Assembly: GCA_009838845.1 (NCBI GenBank)
Contig: VXRD01000111.1
Span: 1 to 45,178 of the forward strand
Reading direction: 5' to 3'
DNA length: 45,178 bases
Origin: Gemmatimonadota bacterium
GTDB taxonomy: Bacteria > Latescibacterota > UBA2968
The notes below the pieces were generated by a model, which had not been told where the DNA came from, ran no database searches, and saw only the letters and a program-made list of their open reading frames with translations. A program made the translations under genes and the position numbers. Below are positions 16,505-24,586 of the stretch, one piece after another (positions within the stretch are counted from its first letter, which is position 1; each line of letters starts with the position of its first letter).

Positions 16505-18052
16505 TTGCAAATACCTGAAGGATTACATGATAGGGAGTACCGCAAGCTATTCGGTTTAGATATTTATCTGACGCCAGTGTTTGTGATTTCCGGTATTACC
16601 ATTGTCGCATTTGTGACTGGCGCTCTTGTCTTTCAGGAAGCCGCGACTGAAGGGTTTAAAAATATCCGCGAGTGGCTCACTGCGAATCTCGATTGGTTTT
16701 TTATTATTGCGGCCAATCTCGTCGTGCTCTTTTGTTTTTATGTGGCGCTATCGCCTCTTGGAAAGGTGCGCCTGGGCGGCGTAGATGCAAAACCCGAATA
16801 CACCTATTTAACCTATCTCGCCATGCTTTTTGCTGCTGGCGTGGGTATAGGTTTGCTGTTTTTTGGGGTGGCGGAACCGGTGTACTACTTTAAAGCGCCA
16901 CCACTCGGCATTACGCCAGGAACTGAGGAGGCCGTATCCATAGGGATAGCAGCGACGGTTTTTCATTGGGGGTTACACGGTTGGGCGATCTACGGCGTCG
17001 TTGGACTCGCTCTGGGTTACTTCTCGTACAACCGGGGGTTGCCCCTCACCATTCGCTCGGCGTTCTATCCCTTATTTGGCGACCGCGTCTGGGGCTGGCC
17101 CGGACATATTATTGATACTTTCGCCATATTCGCGGGATTGTTTGGGCTTGCAACCTCTCTCGGTCTGGGGGTTCAGCAGGTTACTTCCGGATTAAATTAT
17201 CTGTTTGATATTCCCGCGAACAATACCACTATGGTGGTGCTAATTGTGGCGATCACGTCCATCGCGCTCATATCGGTGCTGACGGGTATTAATGTCGGTA
17301 TTAAGCGTTTGAGCCAGTTCAATATCATTATCGCGTTTTTGTTGTTATTGACTGTTATCTCGCTCGGTCCAACGCTCTACATTTTTCGCAGTATCTTCGC
17401 TGGATTCGGTAGTTATTTCGCGCAGGTTGTACCGCTCAGCAATTGGATTGGGCGGGAGGATGTCGCCTTCGTGCGAGACTGGACGACTTTCTACTGGGCG
17501 TGGTGGTTTGCCTGGGCACCGTTTGTCGGTACGTTCATCGCTCGCATTTCAAAGGGGCGCACAGTGCGCGAGTTTGTCGTCTCTGTGCTTCTGCTGCCAA
17601 CGCTTTTATGCCTGCTGTGGTTCGGCACTTTTAGCGGTACGGCGTTTTATCAACACATCGTTGAGGGCTATACCGGTGTAACAGAAAATGTCGAGGCGTG
17701 GAAGCTCGAAATCGCATTGTTCAAAATGTTTGATAAATTGCCGATGGCGACACTGCTTTCATCTGTGGCGATGCTTCTGACCGTCGTGTTTTTCGTTACT
17801 TCGTCAGATTCTGGATCTTTGATTCTCGACACCATTGCAGCCGGCGGCAAGGTTGATGCGCCAGTCGCACAACGCGTTTTTTGGTGTACGATTGAGGGGT
17901 TAGTCGCCATAGCGCTTCTGCTGGGCGGAGGTTTGAGTGCGTTGCAGGCTGCCTCGCTCACAACGGGCTTTCCGTTCGCCATTGTGCTATTGGGAATGGC
18001 TGTCTGCGTTTGGATGGGGCTTCGCAGCGAAGTGCGGAAATCGCGCGGATGA
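16505..18052 (+). CDS. BCCT family transporter (betaine/carnitine/choline type)
   Basis: This 515-residue inner-membrane protein has the 12-helix BCCT layout. The signature 'YWAWWFAWAPFVGTFIAR' starts at Tyr330 and includes the tryptophan box that binds trimethylammonium groups by cation-pi contacts. 'AAGVGIGLLFFGVAEP' (from A110) matches the glycine-rich TM3 stretch that coordinates substrate and sodium in BetP; Gly116 aligns by eye with the BetP sodium-coupling glycine. It lacks the long charged C-terminal osmosensor of BetP, so it probably feeds catabolism or simple uptake. The start is TTG 16505 behind GGAAGGA. It sits 13 bases after receptor copy 1 and before copy 2. Confidence 0.93.
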   Translation: MQIPEGLHDREYRKLFGLDIYLTPVFVISGITIVAFVTGALVFQEAATEGFKNIREWLTANLDWFFIIAANLVVLFCFYVALSPLGKVRLGGVDAKPEYTYLTYLAMLFAAGVGIGLLFFGVAEPVYYFKAPPLGITPGTEEAVSIGIAATVFHWGLHGWAIYGVVGLALGYFSYNRGLPLTIRSAFYPLFGDRVWGWPGHIIDTFAIFAGLFGLATSLGLGVQQVTSGLNYLFDIPANNTTMVVLIVAITSIALISVLTGINVGIKRLSQFNIIIAFLLLLTVISLGPTLYIFRSIFAGFGSYFAQVVPLSNWIGREDVAFVRDWTTFYWAWWFAWAPFVGTFIARISKGRTVREFVVSVLLLPTLLCLLWFGTFSGTAFYQHIVEGYTGVTENVEAWKLEIALFKMFDKLPMATLLSSVAMLLTVVFFVTSSDSGSLILDTIAAGGKVDAPVAQRVFWCTIEGLVAIALLLGGGLSALQAASLTTGFPFAIVLLGMAVCVWMGLRSEVRKSRG

Positions 18053-18087
18053 GAGTCTTAAACAGCTCAACATTTCCGGGCAAGAAT

Positions 18088-18116
18088 TTGGCATTGGGAG
18101 GATTTCAACATATTTT
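18088..18116 (+). promoter_or_regulatory. Candidate promoter for receptor copy 2
   Basis: -35 TTGGCA (18088-18093) and -10 TATTTT (18111-18116) are separated by 17 bases. It lies in the 136-base gap between the BCCT gene and the second receptor, whose start codon is 73 bases after the -10. It would allow copy 2 to be expressed separately from copy 1. Confidence 0.5.
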
Positions 18117-18188
18117 TTAAAGAGTCTCTAACCCCTAAAACTATCTGAAGTTCTGCGGTACAGTTGAAATAACAGAAAGGGAGGACCA

Positions 18189-21100
18189 ATGTTTTTCTTG
18201 AACAGATTTATTCCGATTCTGGTATGTGTGGGATTGCTTTCTGGCGTGGTCCAGGCGCAATCTGTTGGAACTATTACCGGTACAGTGACCGACGCTACAA
18301 GCGGAGATAAATTAGAAGCGGTTCAGGTCCACATCCCGACTCTGAAACTGGGAGTAGTGTCAGATGAGCAAGGTCGCTTTACCATTCCAAATGTGCCTTC
18401 TGGGGCACACGAACTGAGAGCCGATCTGATCGGCTATGCGACCGCGACAGCGGTTATTACTGTGACGGCTGGAGAAACCGTGACGGTTGCGTTGCAGATG
18501 AATTCCTCCGCGCTTTATCTGGATGAAGTGGTTGTGACTGGTACGGCGTTTAAGGAGGCGCCCATCAGTATGACGTATGCGGTCGCTGTGGTTGGGCGAG
18601 AAAAGATGGCAGAGCAAGGGTCTCCACAGGCGGTTGATTTCTTTAAAAATCTGGGTGCGAGCCACGGCGTGATCGGCGAGCGGAGCAGTTGGTACAATGC
18701 GGGTCAGGCTGCCACGCTTACGGAGAGTATTGCCAATGTGAACCTGCGTGGACTGGGAGCTTCGCGGACCCTGGTGTTGATCAATAGCCGCCGACAGACC
18801 TATGTTCCGGCGCGCTTGATCGGTGGGCGCTTTGTCGATGTCAATGTTATTCCCTCTATCGCCCTTGACCGGATTGAGGTGCTCAAGGAGGGAGCCTCGG
18901 CTATCTATGGATCAGATGCAGTGGCCGGCGTCGCCAATTTTTTGACCCGATCCGATTTTGAGGGTTTTGAAGTCTCGGGTGCCCACGAGTATTTCGAAGG
19001 CGCTGGCGATACAAATATAGGCGCGATATGGGGTAAAAAACTCGCCGAAGGAACTCATGCGGTTATTTCTGCGGAATGGATGGGACGCCAGGCGCTACCA
19101 TCTACTGATAGGGATTATTTGTTGCAGCCGTGGCATGGCGGAGGGCAACGTCTCGGATGGTCGAGTTTGGGGAATCCCGGCACCTTTGCCATTGGTGCGC
19201 CAGCTCCGTGGACCGCTGCCATCCACGCCCCCCGTTGTGAGGAATTTGGCGGTTTTCGGGAATCGTGGACATGTCGCTTCCGCTATCAGCAGTATGAGAA
19301 TCTGGTCGAAAAAATGAGCCATATCCGTGTTTTTGCTGAGCTCAATGGCACTCTGGACAGTGGTACGAATTATCACGTGGAGTACCTGTGGGCCGAGGCT
19401 GAGATCCCCGATTGGTACACGACGCCTTCGTATCCGCCGTTCCCACTGACAGACACGAGTATTATGGAAGTCGCGCCCGATCATCCGGGGCGGCAGGCAT
19501 TTTGCGAGGATTACGGTGCAAATCCCGGCGATCTGTATTACGACGCCTGTCGGGGCGGCGAGAACTGGTATTTCAATGGGCGGCCATTCGGGAACTCGGG
19601 GCCAGGGCGCACGTTGAGTCGTCAATCGAATACTTTGCGCATGGCGGCTTCGGCAAATGGCGATTTTAAGGCGTTCGGCGGTCGAGATGCCCATTTTGAC
19701 GTGGGTCTCTCTTATTCGCGCACTGCGGGCAATTACAATTTGCCGGGGGTGTACATTGAGCGATTATTCCTCGGCTTCCGCGGTTTTGGGGGACCAAATT
19801 GCGGCGTTGACGTGGTAGCAGATCCGACGTCTCTGGCAGGGATGCGACTCGGACGGATCTACGACCAGGTAGCAGGGCAGGGCAACTGCGAGTATTACAA
19901 CCCCTTCGGCAATGCCATCGAGTTCACGGATCAACATGGCTCGAATTTTGAGAACTCGCCGAATCCCGGTTATCGTCCCGATCTTGCGAATAGTCCCGAA
20001 TTGCGGGAGTGGCTCGCTAATCAGGAAGTCGATCTACAGAGTACCGCGGATATCCTGGTCGCCGATGCGACGCTGACGGGAACATGGACAGAGAACGTCT
20101 GGCTCAACGCGAGTTATGCCGCCGGATATCAGTTCCGCAAGCTCAGTGCTACTGGCGATCCGAACGATCCGGGTGATGTGACCATCAACCCATGTCCAGT
20201 TCCGGGTGATAAGGGTTGCTCAGAGGAAGATAAGTTCGGTCCCTATGCGTTCACGAATGTGAATCGGCCGTACTCCGAAGACCAGACAGTACACCGCTTT
20301 TTTGGTGAAATTCCCCTGAGCCTGGGAGAGCGCGTTGATGTGCAACTCGCCGCGAACTACGAGTTCCACGATGTGGCGAGCAGTTTTGATCCCAAGGTCG
20401 GCTGGCGCATGCAGCTTTTGGAATCCCCGACTCATTCCCTGTTTATGCGCGGCTCGGTGCAGACGACATTTCGCACGCCATCGCTGGACGATGTAAACGA
20501 AAGCCCGTTATCGACGCTCGAGTGGATCAACCAGACGGGTGCGTACCAGACGGTCGATAGAATCGGGAGCAAGGACCTCAAACCCGAACAGGCATTTACC
20601 TATAATGCGGGTCTCGCGCTGGTGACAGAGGCAGGCTTTGAAGCGACATTCGACTATTGGAGCTACGATTTCAAGGATGTAATCGGTGCTATGCCCCACG
20701 GGAGGATTACCGACTTATATGCCGATGAAGCCAATAAGAATGCCCTGAAGCAATTCATTGTCTGTCCAGATGGGGTAGGCACTGGCACCTGTGCGGCCTC
20801 AGAACTCGAGCGGGTGCGAGTTGATATCGTCAACTGGCCGGGAGTCAAGACTTCGGGAATTGATGTGCATCTGGGCACGCGGATACCAGCGGGTACAGGG
20901 CAATTCGCGGCCAGTCTGGATGGCACTTATACGCTGTCGTATGAAACAAAGGCTCTGATGCATGGCAATTTGGTGCTCCAGGATGCGGCAGACGCTGCGG
21001 GGTACTTGAATTTTGGCAATCCCATTGCGACTTCGCTTCCCAAGTTGAAAGGGCGAGTATCGGCGGGCTATCATTGGAAAACCTACAGCCTCGTGAGCTA

Positions 21101-21377
21101 TCTGAACTATATTTCGTCTTATGAGGACCGGGGATCAATGGGATCCGATAATGATACTATTAGAAATTTATTCGGTACTATTGACTCGTTTGTCACATGG
21201 GATGTGAGTTTTCTCTGGAATGTGTCCAGAGGGGTGAATATCGCATTCTCTGGAATGAATCTGCTCGGCACCAGGCCACCTCTGGTGAATATCGAACAAG
21301 CCTACGATGGCTTCACGCACGATCCCAAAGAGCGGCGGTTGAAGCTGGGCCTTACATATCAATTCGGGAGTTTATAA
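18189..21377 (+). CDS. TonB-dependent receptor, copy 2 (paralogue of the 13306 gene)
   Basis: This 1062-residue receptor is collinear with copy 1 from signal peptide to C-terminus and clearly arose by duplication. The regulatory-like domain, TonB-box-like 'LDEVVVTGT', plug motifs and most barrel strands are nearly the same, while putative extracellular stretches around residues 420-500 and 560-620 differ. All ten paired cysteines of copy 1 are conserved (for example in CEEFGG, WTCRF, NPCPV, KGCSE, IVCPDG). GGGAGG precedes ATG 18189. It ends at a strong terminator. The two copies may bind related but different ligands. No SusD-type lipoprotein partner is present, so it is not a classical SusCD pair. 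Confidence 0.93.
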   Translation: MFFLNRFIPILVCVGLLSGVVQAQSVGTITGTVTDATSGDKLEAVQVHIPTLKLGVVSDEQGRFTIPNVPSGAHELRADLIGYATATAVITVTAGETVTVALQMNSSALYLDEVVVTGTAFKEAPISMTYAVAVVGREKMAEQGSPQAVDFFKNLGASHGVIGERSSWYNAGQAATLTESIANVNLRGLGASRTLVLINSRRQTYVPARLIGGRFVDVNVIPSIALDRIEVLKEGASAIYGSDAVAGVANFLTRSDFEGFEVSGAHEYFEGAGDTNIGAIWGKKLAEGTHAVISAEWMGRQALPSTDRDYLLQPWHGGGQRLGWSSLGNPGTFAIGAPAPWTAAIHAPRCEEFGGFRESWTCRFRYQQYENLVEKMSHIRVFAELNGTLDSGTNYHVEYLWAEAEIPDWYTTPSYPPFPLTDTSIMEVAPDHPGRQAFCEDYGANPGDLYYDACRGGENWYFNGRPFGNSGPGRTLSRQSNTLRMAASANGDFKAFGGRDAHFDVGLSYSRTAGNYNLPGVYIERLFLGFRGFGGPNCGVDVVADPTSLAGMRLGRIYDQVAGQGNCEYYNPFGNAIEFTDQHGSNFENSPNPGYRPDLANSPELREWLANQEVDLQSTADILVADATLTGTWTENVWLNASYAAGYQFRKLSATGDPNDPGDVTINPCPVPGDKGCSEEDKFGPYAFTNVNRPYSEDQTVHRFFGEIPLSLGERVDVQLAANYEFHDVASSFDPKVGWRMQLLESPTHSLFMRGSVQTTFRTPSLDDVNESPLSTLEWINQTGAYQTVDRIGSKDLKPEQAFTYNAGLALVTEAGFEATFDYWSYDFKDVIGAMPHGRITDLYADEANKNALKQFIVCPDGVGTGTCAASELERVRVDIVNWPGVKTSGIDVHLGTRIPAGTGQFAASLDGTYTLSYETKALMHGNLVLQDAADAAGYLNFGNPIATSLPKLKGRVSAGYHWKTYSLVSYLNYISSYEDRGSMGSDNDTIRNLFGTIDSFVTWDVSFLWNVSRGVNIAFSGMNLLGTRPPLVNIEQAYDGFTHDPKERRLKLGLTYQFGSL

Positions 21378-21408
21378 TATCCGAGAGGCATCCTCGAGTA
21401 CAATACAA

Positions 21409-21440
21409 AAGCCCGTCAAGTCGTGATGACGGGCTTTTTT
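21409..21440. terminator. Bidirectional intrinsic terminator between convergent genes
   Basis: AAGCCCGTCA (21409-21418) pairs perfectly with TGACGGGCTT (21427-21436) around an 8-base loop and is followed by a T-run to 21440. On the other strand AAAA at 21407-21410 supplies a shorter T-run, so it can also serve the opposing gene ending at 21473. Confidence 0.9.
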
Positions 21441-21472
21441 GACCAAATATGCACACAACACGTGAGGTGATT

Positions 21473-22729
21473 TCACGCCTCACGTGTTTTTTTTCGCACG
21501 GCCGACTTTTTTGATTCGCTGTACAATTTCTCAAATGCTTCTGTGTCGTCGTCTTCAATAACATCGAGTGATGAGTCGGGTTCTGATATGGGCTGGGAAT
21601 CTTCGGGATAGACGTGGTGCATGTCCTGTTTTGTGCAGGCGTAATAGGTAACTTCACCGCTTTTTCTGCGGTACGCGTAAAGGTGGCGAGGAGGATCGAC
21701 CCAGGTATAGTCTGCGGCGTATTGTTCCAATGCGGCGGGATCAATTTCTACGCCGAGGCCCGGGGTTTCAGTGACGCGGTAAAAGCCGCCTCGAACTTCA
21801 ATCGCGGGTTTTATGAGTTGGTGTTCCCAGATGTTCATACACGTAATGGCCGGCCATTTGGCCTGGGGGAGGACCGCGCCCAAATGCGCTGCCCAGGCTG
21901 TTGTGATGCCAGAGCCGACGAGTTGTAGCCAGAAGGGCTTGTTCCATTGCTCGCATACGGATGCTTGTTTGAGAAGGCGCGAGGCGCCTGCACAGATGAC
22001 AAAACCATCGGTGACATCTTCTTTCATGGTCGTTTCAATAGGCGGATTGTTGTAGTGCATGGCAATGGGCCGCGCAATCAAATTTCTGATTTGCTTGTTG
22101 CCCGCCACGTCGTTTTGCGGAATCGGCGTTTCGATCATCGCCACTTCGGGATAGGCTTCCAATTCTCGAAGATGCGGGATTGCATTGGCGGAATTAGCAA
22201 GGGTGCCGTTGTAGTCGAGGTCGAGGTGAAAACCGGGTGGAACTACTTTTTGAACGGCCTGAATGGCTGCGTGCAGGTCAAACCATGGGCGGGCTTTGAG
22301 TTTTGAACTGGTATATCCCGCCTGGGCGGCTTGTCGGCATTCTTCCGCCCATCCTTCGGGTGGCATGTCCATATTCCACCACGATATTGGGCACCAGTCG
22401 CGCACTTTTGGGCCCAGCAGGCGATATATAGGAACATCTTGCGCTTTTGCTATGGCATCAAACAGAGCCATCTGTACGCCAGCGCCAAGGCTGTCATCCC
22501 ACATTAATTCAGCGGCAGGTCTGCCGACGATTCTGTCTTCAATATCGCCTGGTACTTTGGCCCAGGTGTAATTGGGTATGGTTTCGCCCCATCCTTCAAC
22601 GCCATTTTCGAGTGTGATATGACAAACCTGGTGTATTCGCCAGTGGGGAAGCCAGTAGCCGAGGTGTTTCTGGCTGTGTGGCGTGAAGGGGACGTCGAGA
22701 TTGATGAGTTCAATGGTTTTGATTTTCAT
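21473..22729 (-). CDS. Enolase-superfamily protein (mandelate racemase/muconate lactonizing type), atypical active site
   Basis: This 418-residue protein has an N-terminal capping domain ('YWLPHWRIHQVCHITLENGVEGWGE') and a TIM barrel. K143-x-K145 (in SSKLKA) is the usual catalytic pair. Metal positions appear as D172 (in DLDYNG) and E200 (in MIETP), but the third ligand, normally Glu or Asp about 25 residues later, is H225 (in AMHYNN). This suggests altered metal binding or chemistry. A tail of about 60 residues, rich in charged residues, extends past the barrel. Ribosome site AGAGG precedes the start, and a strong promoter lies at 22790-22762. It is divergent from a Gfo/Idh oxidoreductase, and the two may act on the same substrate. 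Confidence 0.8.
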   Translation of the reverse strand: MKIKTIELINLDVPFTPHSQKHLGYWLPHWRIHQVCHITLENGVEGWGETIPNYTWAKVPGDIEDRIVGRPAAELMWDDSLGAGVQMALFDAIAKAQDVPIYRLLGPKVRDWCPISWWNMDMPPEGWAEECRQAAQAGYTSSKLKARPWFDLHAAIQAVQKVVPPGFHLDLDYNGTLANSANAIPHLRELEAYPEVAMIETPIPQNDVAGNKQIRNLIARPIAMHYNNPPIETTMKEDVTDGFVICAGASRLLKQASVCEQWNKPFWLQLVGSGITTAWAAHLGAVLPQAKWPAITCMNIWEHQLIKPAIEVRGGFYRVTETPGLGVEIDPAALEQYAADYTWVDPPRHLYAYRRKSGEVTYYACTKQDMHHVYPEDSQPISEPDSSLDVIEDDDTEAFEKLYSESKKSAVRKKTREA

Positions 22730-22761
22730 GGCTTACCTCTGGGAAAAAGTTGATATAGCGC

Positions 22762-22790
22762 ACAATATGACACATAGTATTCGATGTCAA
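22762..22790 (-). promoter_or_regulatory. Sigma-70-type promoter for the enolase-superfamily gene
   Basis: On the minus strand, -35 TTGACA (22790-22785) and -10 TATTGT (22767-22762) are separated by 17 bases. The start codon at 22729 lies about 30 bases beyond the -10. Confidence 0.7.
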
Positions 22791-22828
22791 GTACAACAGG
22801 AGAAAGAAAACGTGCATGGGGTAAAAAG

Positions 22829-22857
22829 TTGGTTTATATTGGTCGCGATCTTATCCA
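22829..22857 (+). promoter_or_regulatory. Weak candidate promoter for the divergent Gfo/Idh gene
   Basis: TTGGTT (22829-22834) and TATCCA (22852-22857) have a 17-base spacer and lie just before the ribosome site of the gene starting at 22881. The -10 is poor, so this is only a candidate. Confidence 0.3.
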
Positions 22858-22880
22858 TCAACAATTCAAGGAGGCGATGT

Positions 22881-23870
22881 ATGGCAGTGCAGTGTATTCA
22901 TCTGGGTGTTGGCGGCAGGGGAAAGTGGCCGGTTGCTATGTTTGCCGAGCGAGATGACGTGGAAAGTGTGGCTTTTGTCGATGTTGACGAAGGCAATATG
23001 AATGCCGCTATGGAAGTGTCGGGTTTGCCCGAGTCGCGGTGTTTTAGGACGCTTGAACAAGCCATGAACAATGTGGAATCGGATTGTGTGATCGTTATCA
23101 CACCTCCAGATTCCCACGCGGATATGATTTTGGAAGCGGCCAGAGCGGGTAAGCATGTTCTGGTTGAAAAGCCATTTACAAAAACTCTGGCGTCGGCAAA
23201 GTACGTTGTGGACGAAGCCGACCGCATGGGGGTCAAAGTGGGTGTGAGTCAGAATGCCAAATACAATCCGGCGACGATGACCCTATCGCGCCACTTGCGG
23301 GAAGAGACGTATGGCAAGGCGAGTTTTGGGCTTTTCACCAAAATCGGCTGGCGCAGCAAGGGGGTACACCATTCGGGTCACGACGATCATTCCTATTTGT
23401 GGGAGCGAGGGATTCACGATCTGGATACCATGCGATATATTTTGGGCGCATTGCCCGTGCGGATGTGGGCACATAGCTTTAATCCGCCCTGGAGTCCATA
23501 TAAAGGCGGGGCAGGTGTTTCCGGGTGGGTGGAATTTGATGGGGGAGCGACTGCGACCTATTTTGCGACTTTTGAACCGCATAAATCGGGTGGCGAAACC
23601 CGGGTGGATGTGGATGAAGGTACGCTTTCCCTTGAGGGTGGCAATCTCGTTTTGACGCGCCGCAAGGCCGATCCCGAAATATTGCCTCTGGACGCGGGTC
23701 CTACTTCGACAGATCTGATTGTCAATCAATTTGTCGCGTGGATAAATGGCGGTGAAGAACCCGAGTTTTCCGGGCGCAACAATCTGGTGACTGTGGCGAT
23801 GGTCGAGGGGATGGGCATTTCCTCAGAGTCCGGGCGGATTGTGTCGCTCAAGGAGTTTGTGAATGTGTGA
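22881..23870 (+). CDS. Gfo/Idh/MocA family NAD(P)-dependent oxidoreductase
   Basis: This 329-residue protein has a glycine-rich dinucleotide loop near its start (HLGVGGRGKW) and the family's E-K-P motif in 'VLVEKPFTKT'. The Lys of EKP is the usual catalytic or cofactor-contacting residue. The C-terminal half resembles the substrate-binding beta-sheet domain. Such enzymes oxidise or reduce sugars, inositols and sugar derivatives; the substrate here is not evident. The start is ATG 22881 behind AAGGAGG; upstream in-frame codons from 22683 lack this signal. It is divergent from the atypical enolase-superfamily gene and followed 21 bases later by the restriction endonuclease gene. Confidence 0.88.
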   Translation: MAVQCIHLGVGGRGKWPVAMFAERDDVESVAFVDVDEGNMNAAMEVSGLPESRCFRTLEQAMNNVESDCVIVITPPDSHADMILEAARAGKHVLVEKPFTKTLASAKYVVDEADRMGVKVGVSQNAKYNPATMTLSRHLREETYGKASFGLFTKIGWRSKGVHHSGHDDHSYLWERGIHDLDTMRYILGALPVRMWAHSFNPPWSPYKGGAGVSGWVEFDGGATATYFATFEPHKSGGETRVDVDEGTLSLEGGNLVLTRRKADPEILPLDAGPTSTDLIVNQFVAWINGGEEPEFSGRNNLVTVAMVEGMGISSESGRIVSLKEFVNV

Positions 23871-23891
23871 TTTAAAAAAAGAGAGATATTG

Positions 23892-24548
23892 ATGGCAGAT
23901 ATACCATTTAACGAAGGCACACAAATATACCAGACATTTCAAATTTTGAGCGATGGAGAGTGGCATTGTGGAAAGCACGAGCTACCAGGAACCCAGCCTG
24001 CAAAGCCAATTCAGATCATCAGACAGAATGGCTATGAAGTCGAAAATGGGAATTTTTTTTGCCAAACATGTGGATACAAAACAGTACATCGTAGGCTGGT
24101 TTCCACAATACCTACTGGTGATGTAATTGTACGTTCGACATTACCAGAAAGATTGAAGAGACGAGTGAAACGGCTTTACAATAATATCGAAGCAGTTACA
24201 CAGCGAAAGAACCAATCCGCTCAGTTAGAGGTTGATCACCGCTTCCCACAAGTAAGATGGTCAAGTCCCGAAGATATGAACGATCCTGACATGTCTGATG
24301 AAGAGATATTTGAAAAATTTCAACTTCTTACACGGCAGAACAATCTCTGGAAAAGCCGTTATTGTGAGAATTGTGTGCAAACAGGTAAACGGGGCACATT
24401 TATTGGTATTGAGTATTTTTATCAAGGTGGTCCGACTTGGCCAGAATATATCGCAGCAGACAACGAAAGGGGCTGTCACGGATGTTTTTGGTATAATCCA
24501 GATAAGTGGCGACAAAGCTTGAATGAGCTTATCGCTCGAAACCAATAA
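23892..24548 (+). CDS. Probable HNH-type restriction endonuclease
   Basis: This 218-residue protein has an HNH-like core: 'EVDHRFP' with D115-H116, then N150/N151, then K154 at the position usually held by His or Asn. Three CxxC pairs (57/60, 158/161, 195/198) probably bind zinc and brace the fold. The next gene is a DNA adenine methyltransferase, which supports a type II restriction role. The sequence specificity cannot be read from sequence. Local GC is low (21 of 60 bases in 24301-24360), unlike the flanking genes, suggesting acquisition by transfer. ATG 23892 is preferred to the adjacent TTG; the ribosome site is weak (GAGAG). Confidence 0.75.
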   Translation: MADIPFNEGTQIYQTFQILSDGEWHCGKHELPGTQPAKPIQIIRQNGYEVENGNFFCQTCGYKTVHRRLVSTIPTGDVIVRSTLPERLKRRVKRLYNNIEAVTQRKNQSAQLEVDHRFPQVRWSSPEDMNDPDMSDEEIFEKFQLLTRQNNLWKSRYCENCVQTGKRGTFIGIEYFYQGGPTWPEYIAADNERGCHGCFWYNPDKWRQSLNELIARNQ

Positions 24549-24586
24549 CGTTCTAATCCGATATTCAGTTTTTAAATGAGGGACAC

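Noticed and set aside
18189..21377. SusC/SusD-type glycan uptake pair
   Set aside because: No SusD-like lipoprotein is present next to either receptor, and the TonB-box region is of the general receptor type.
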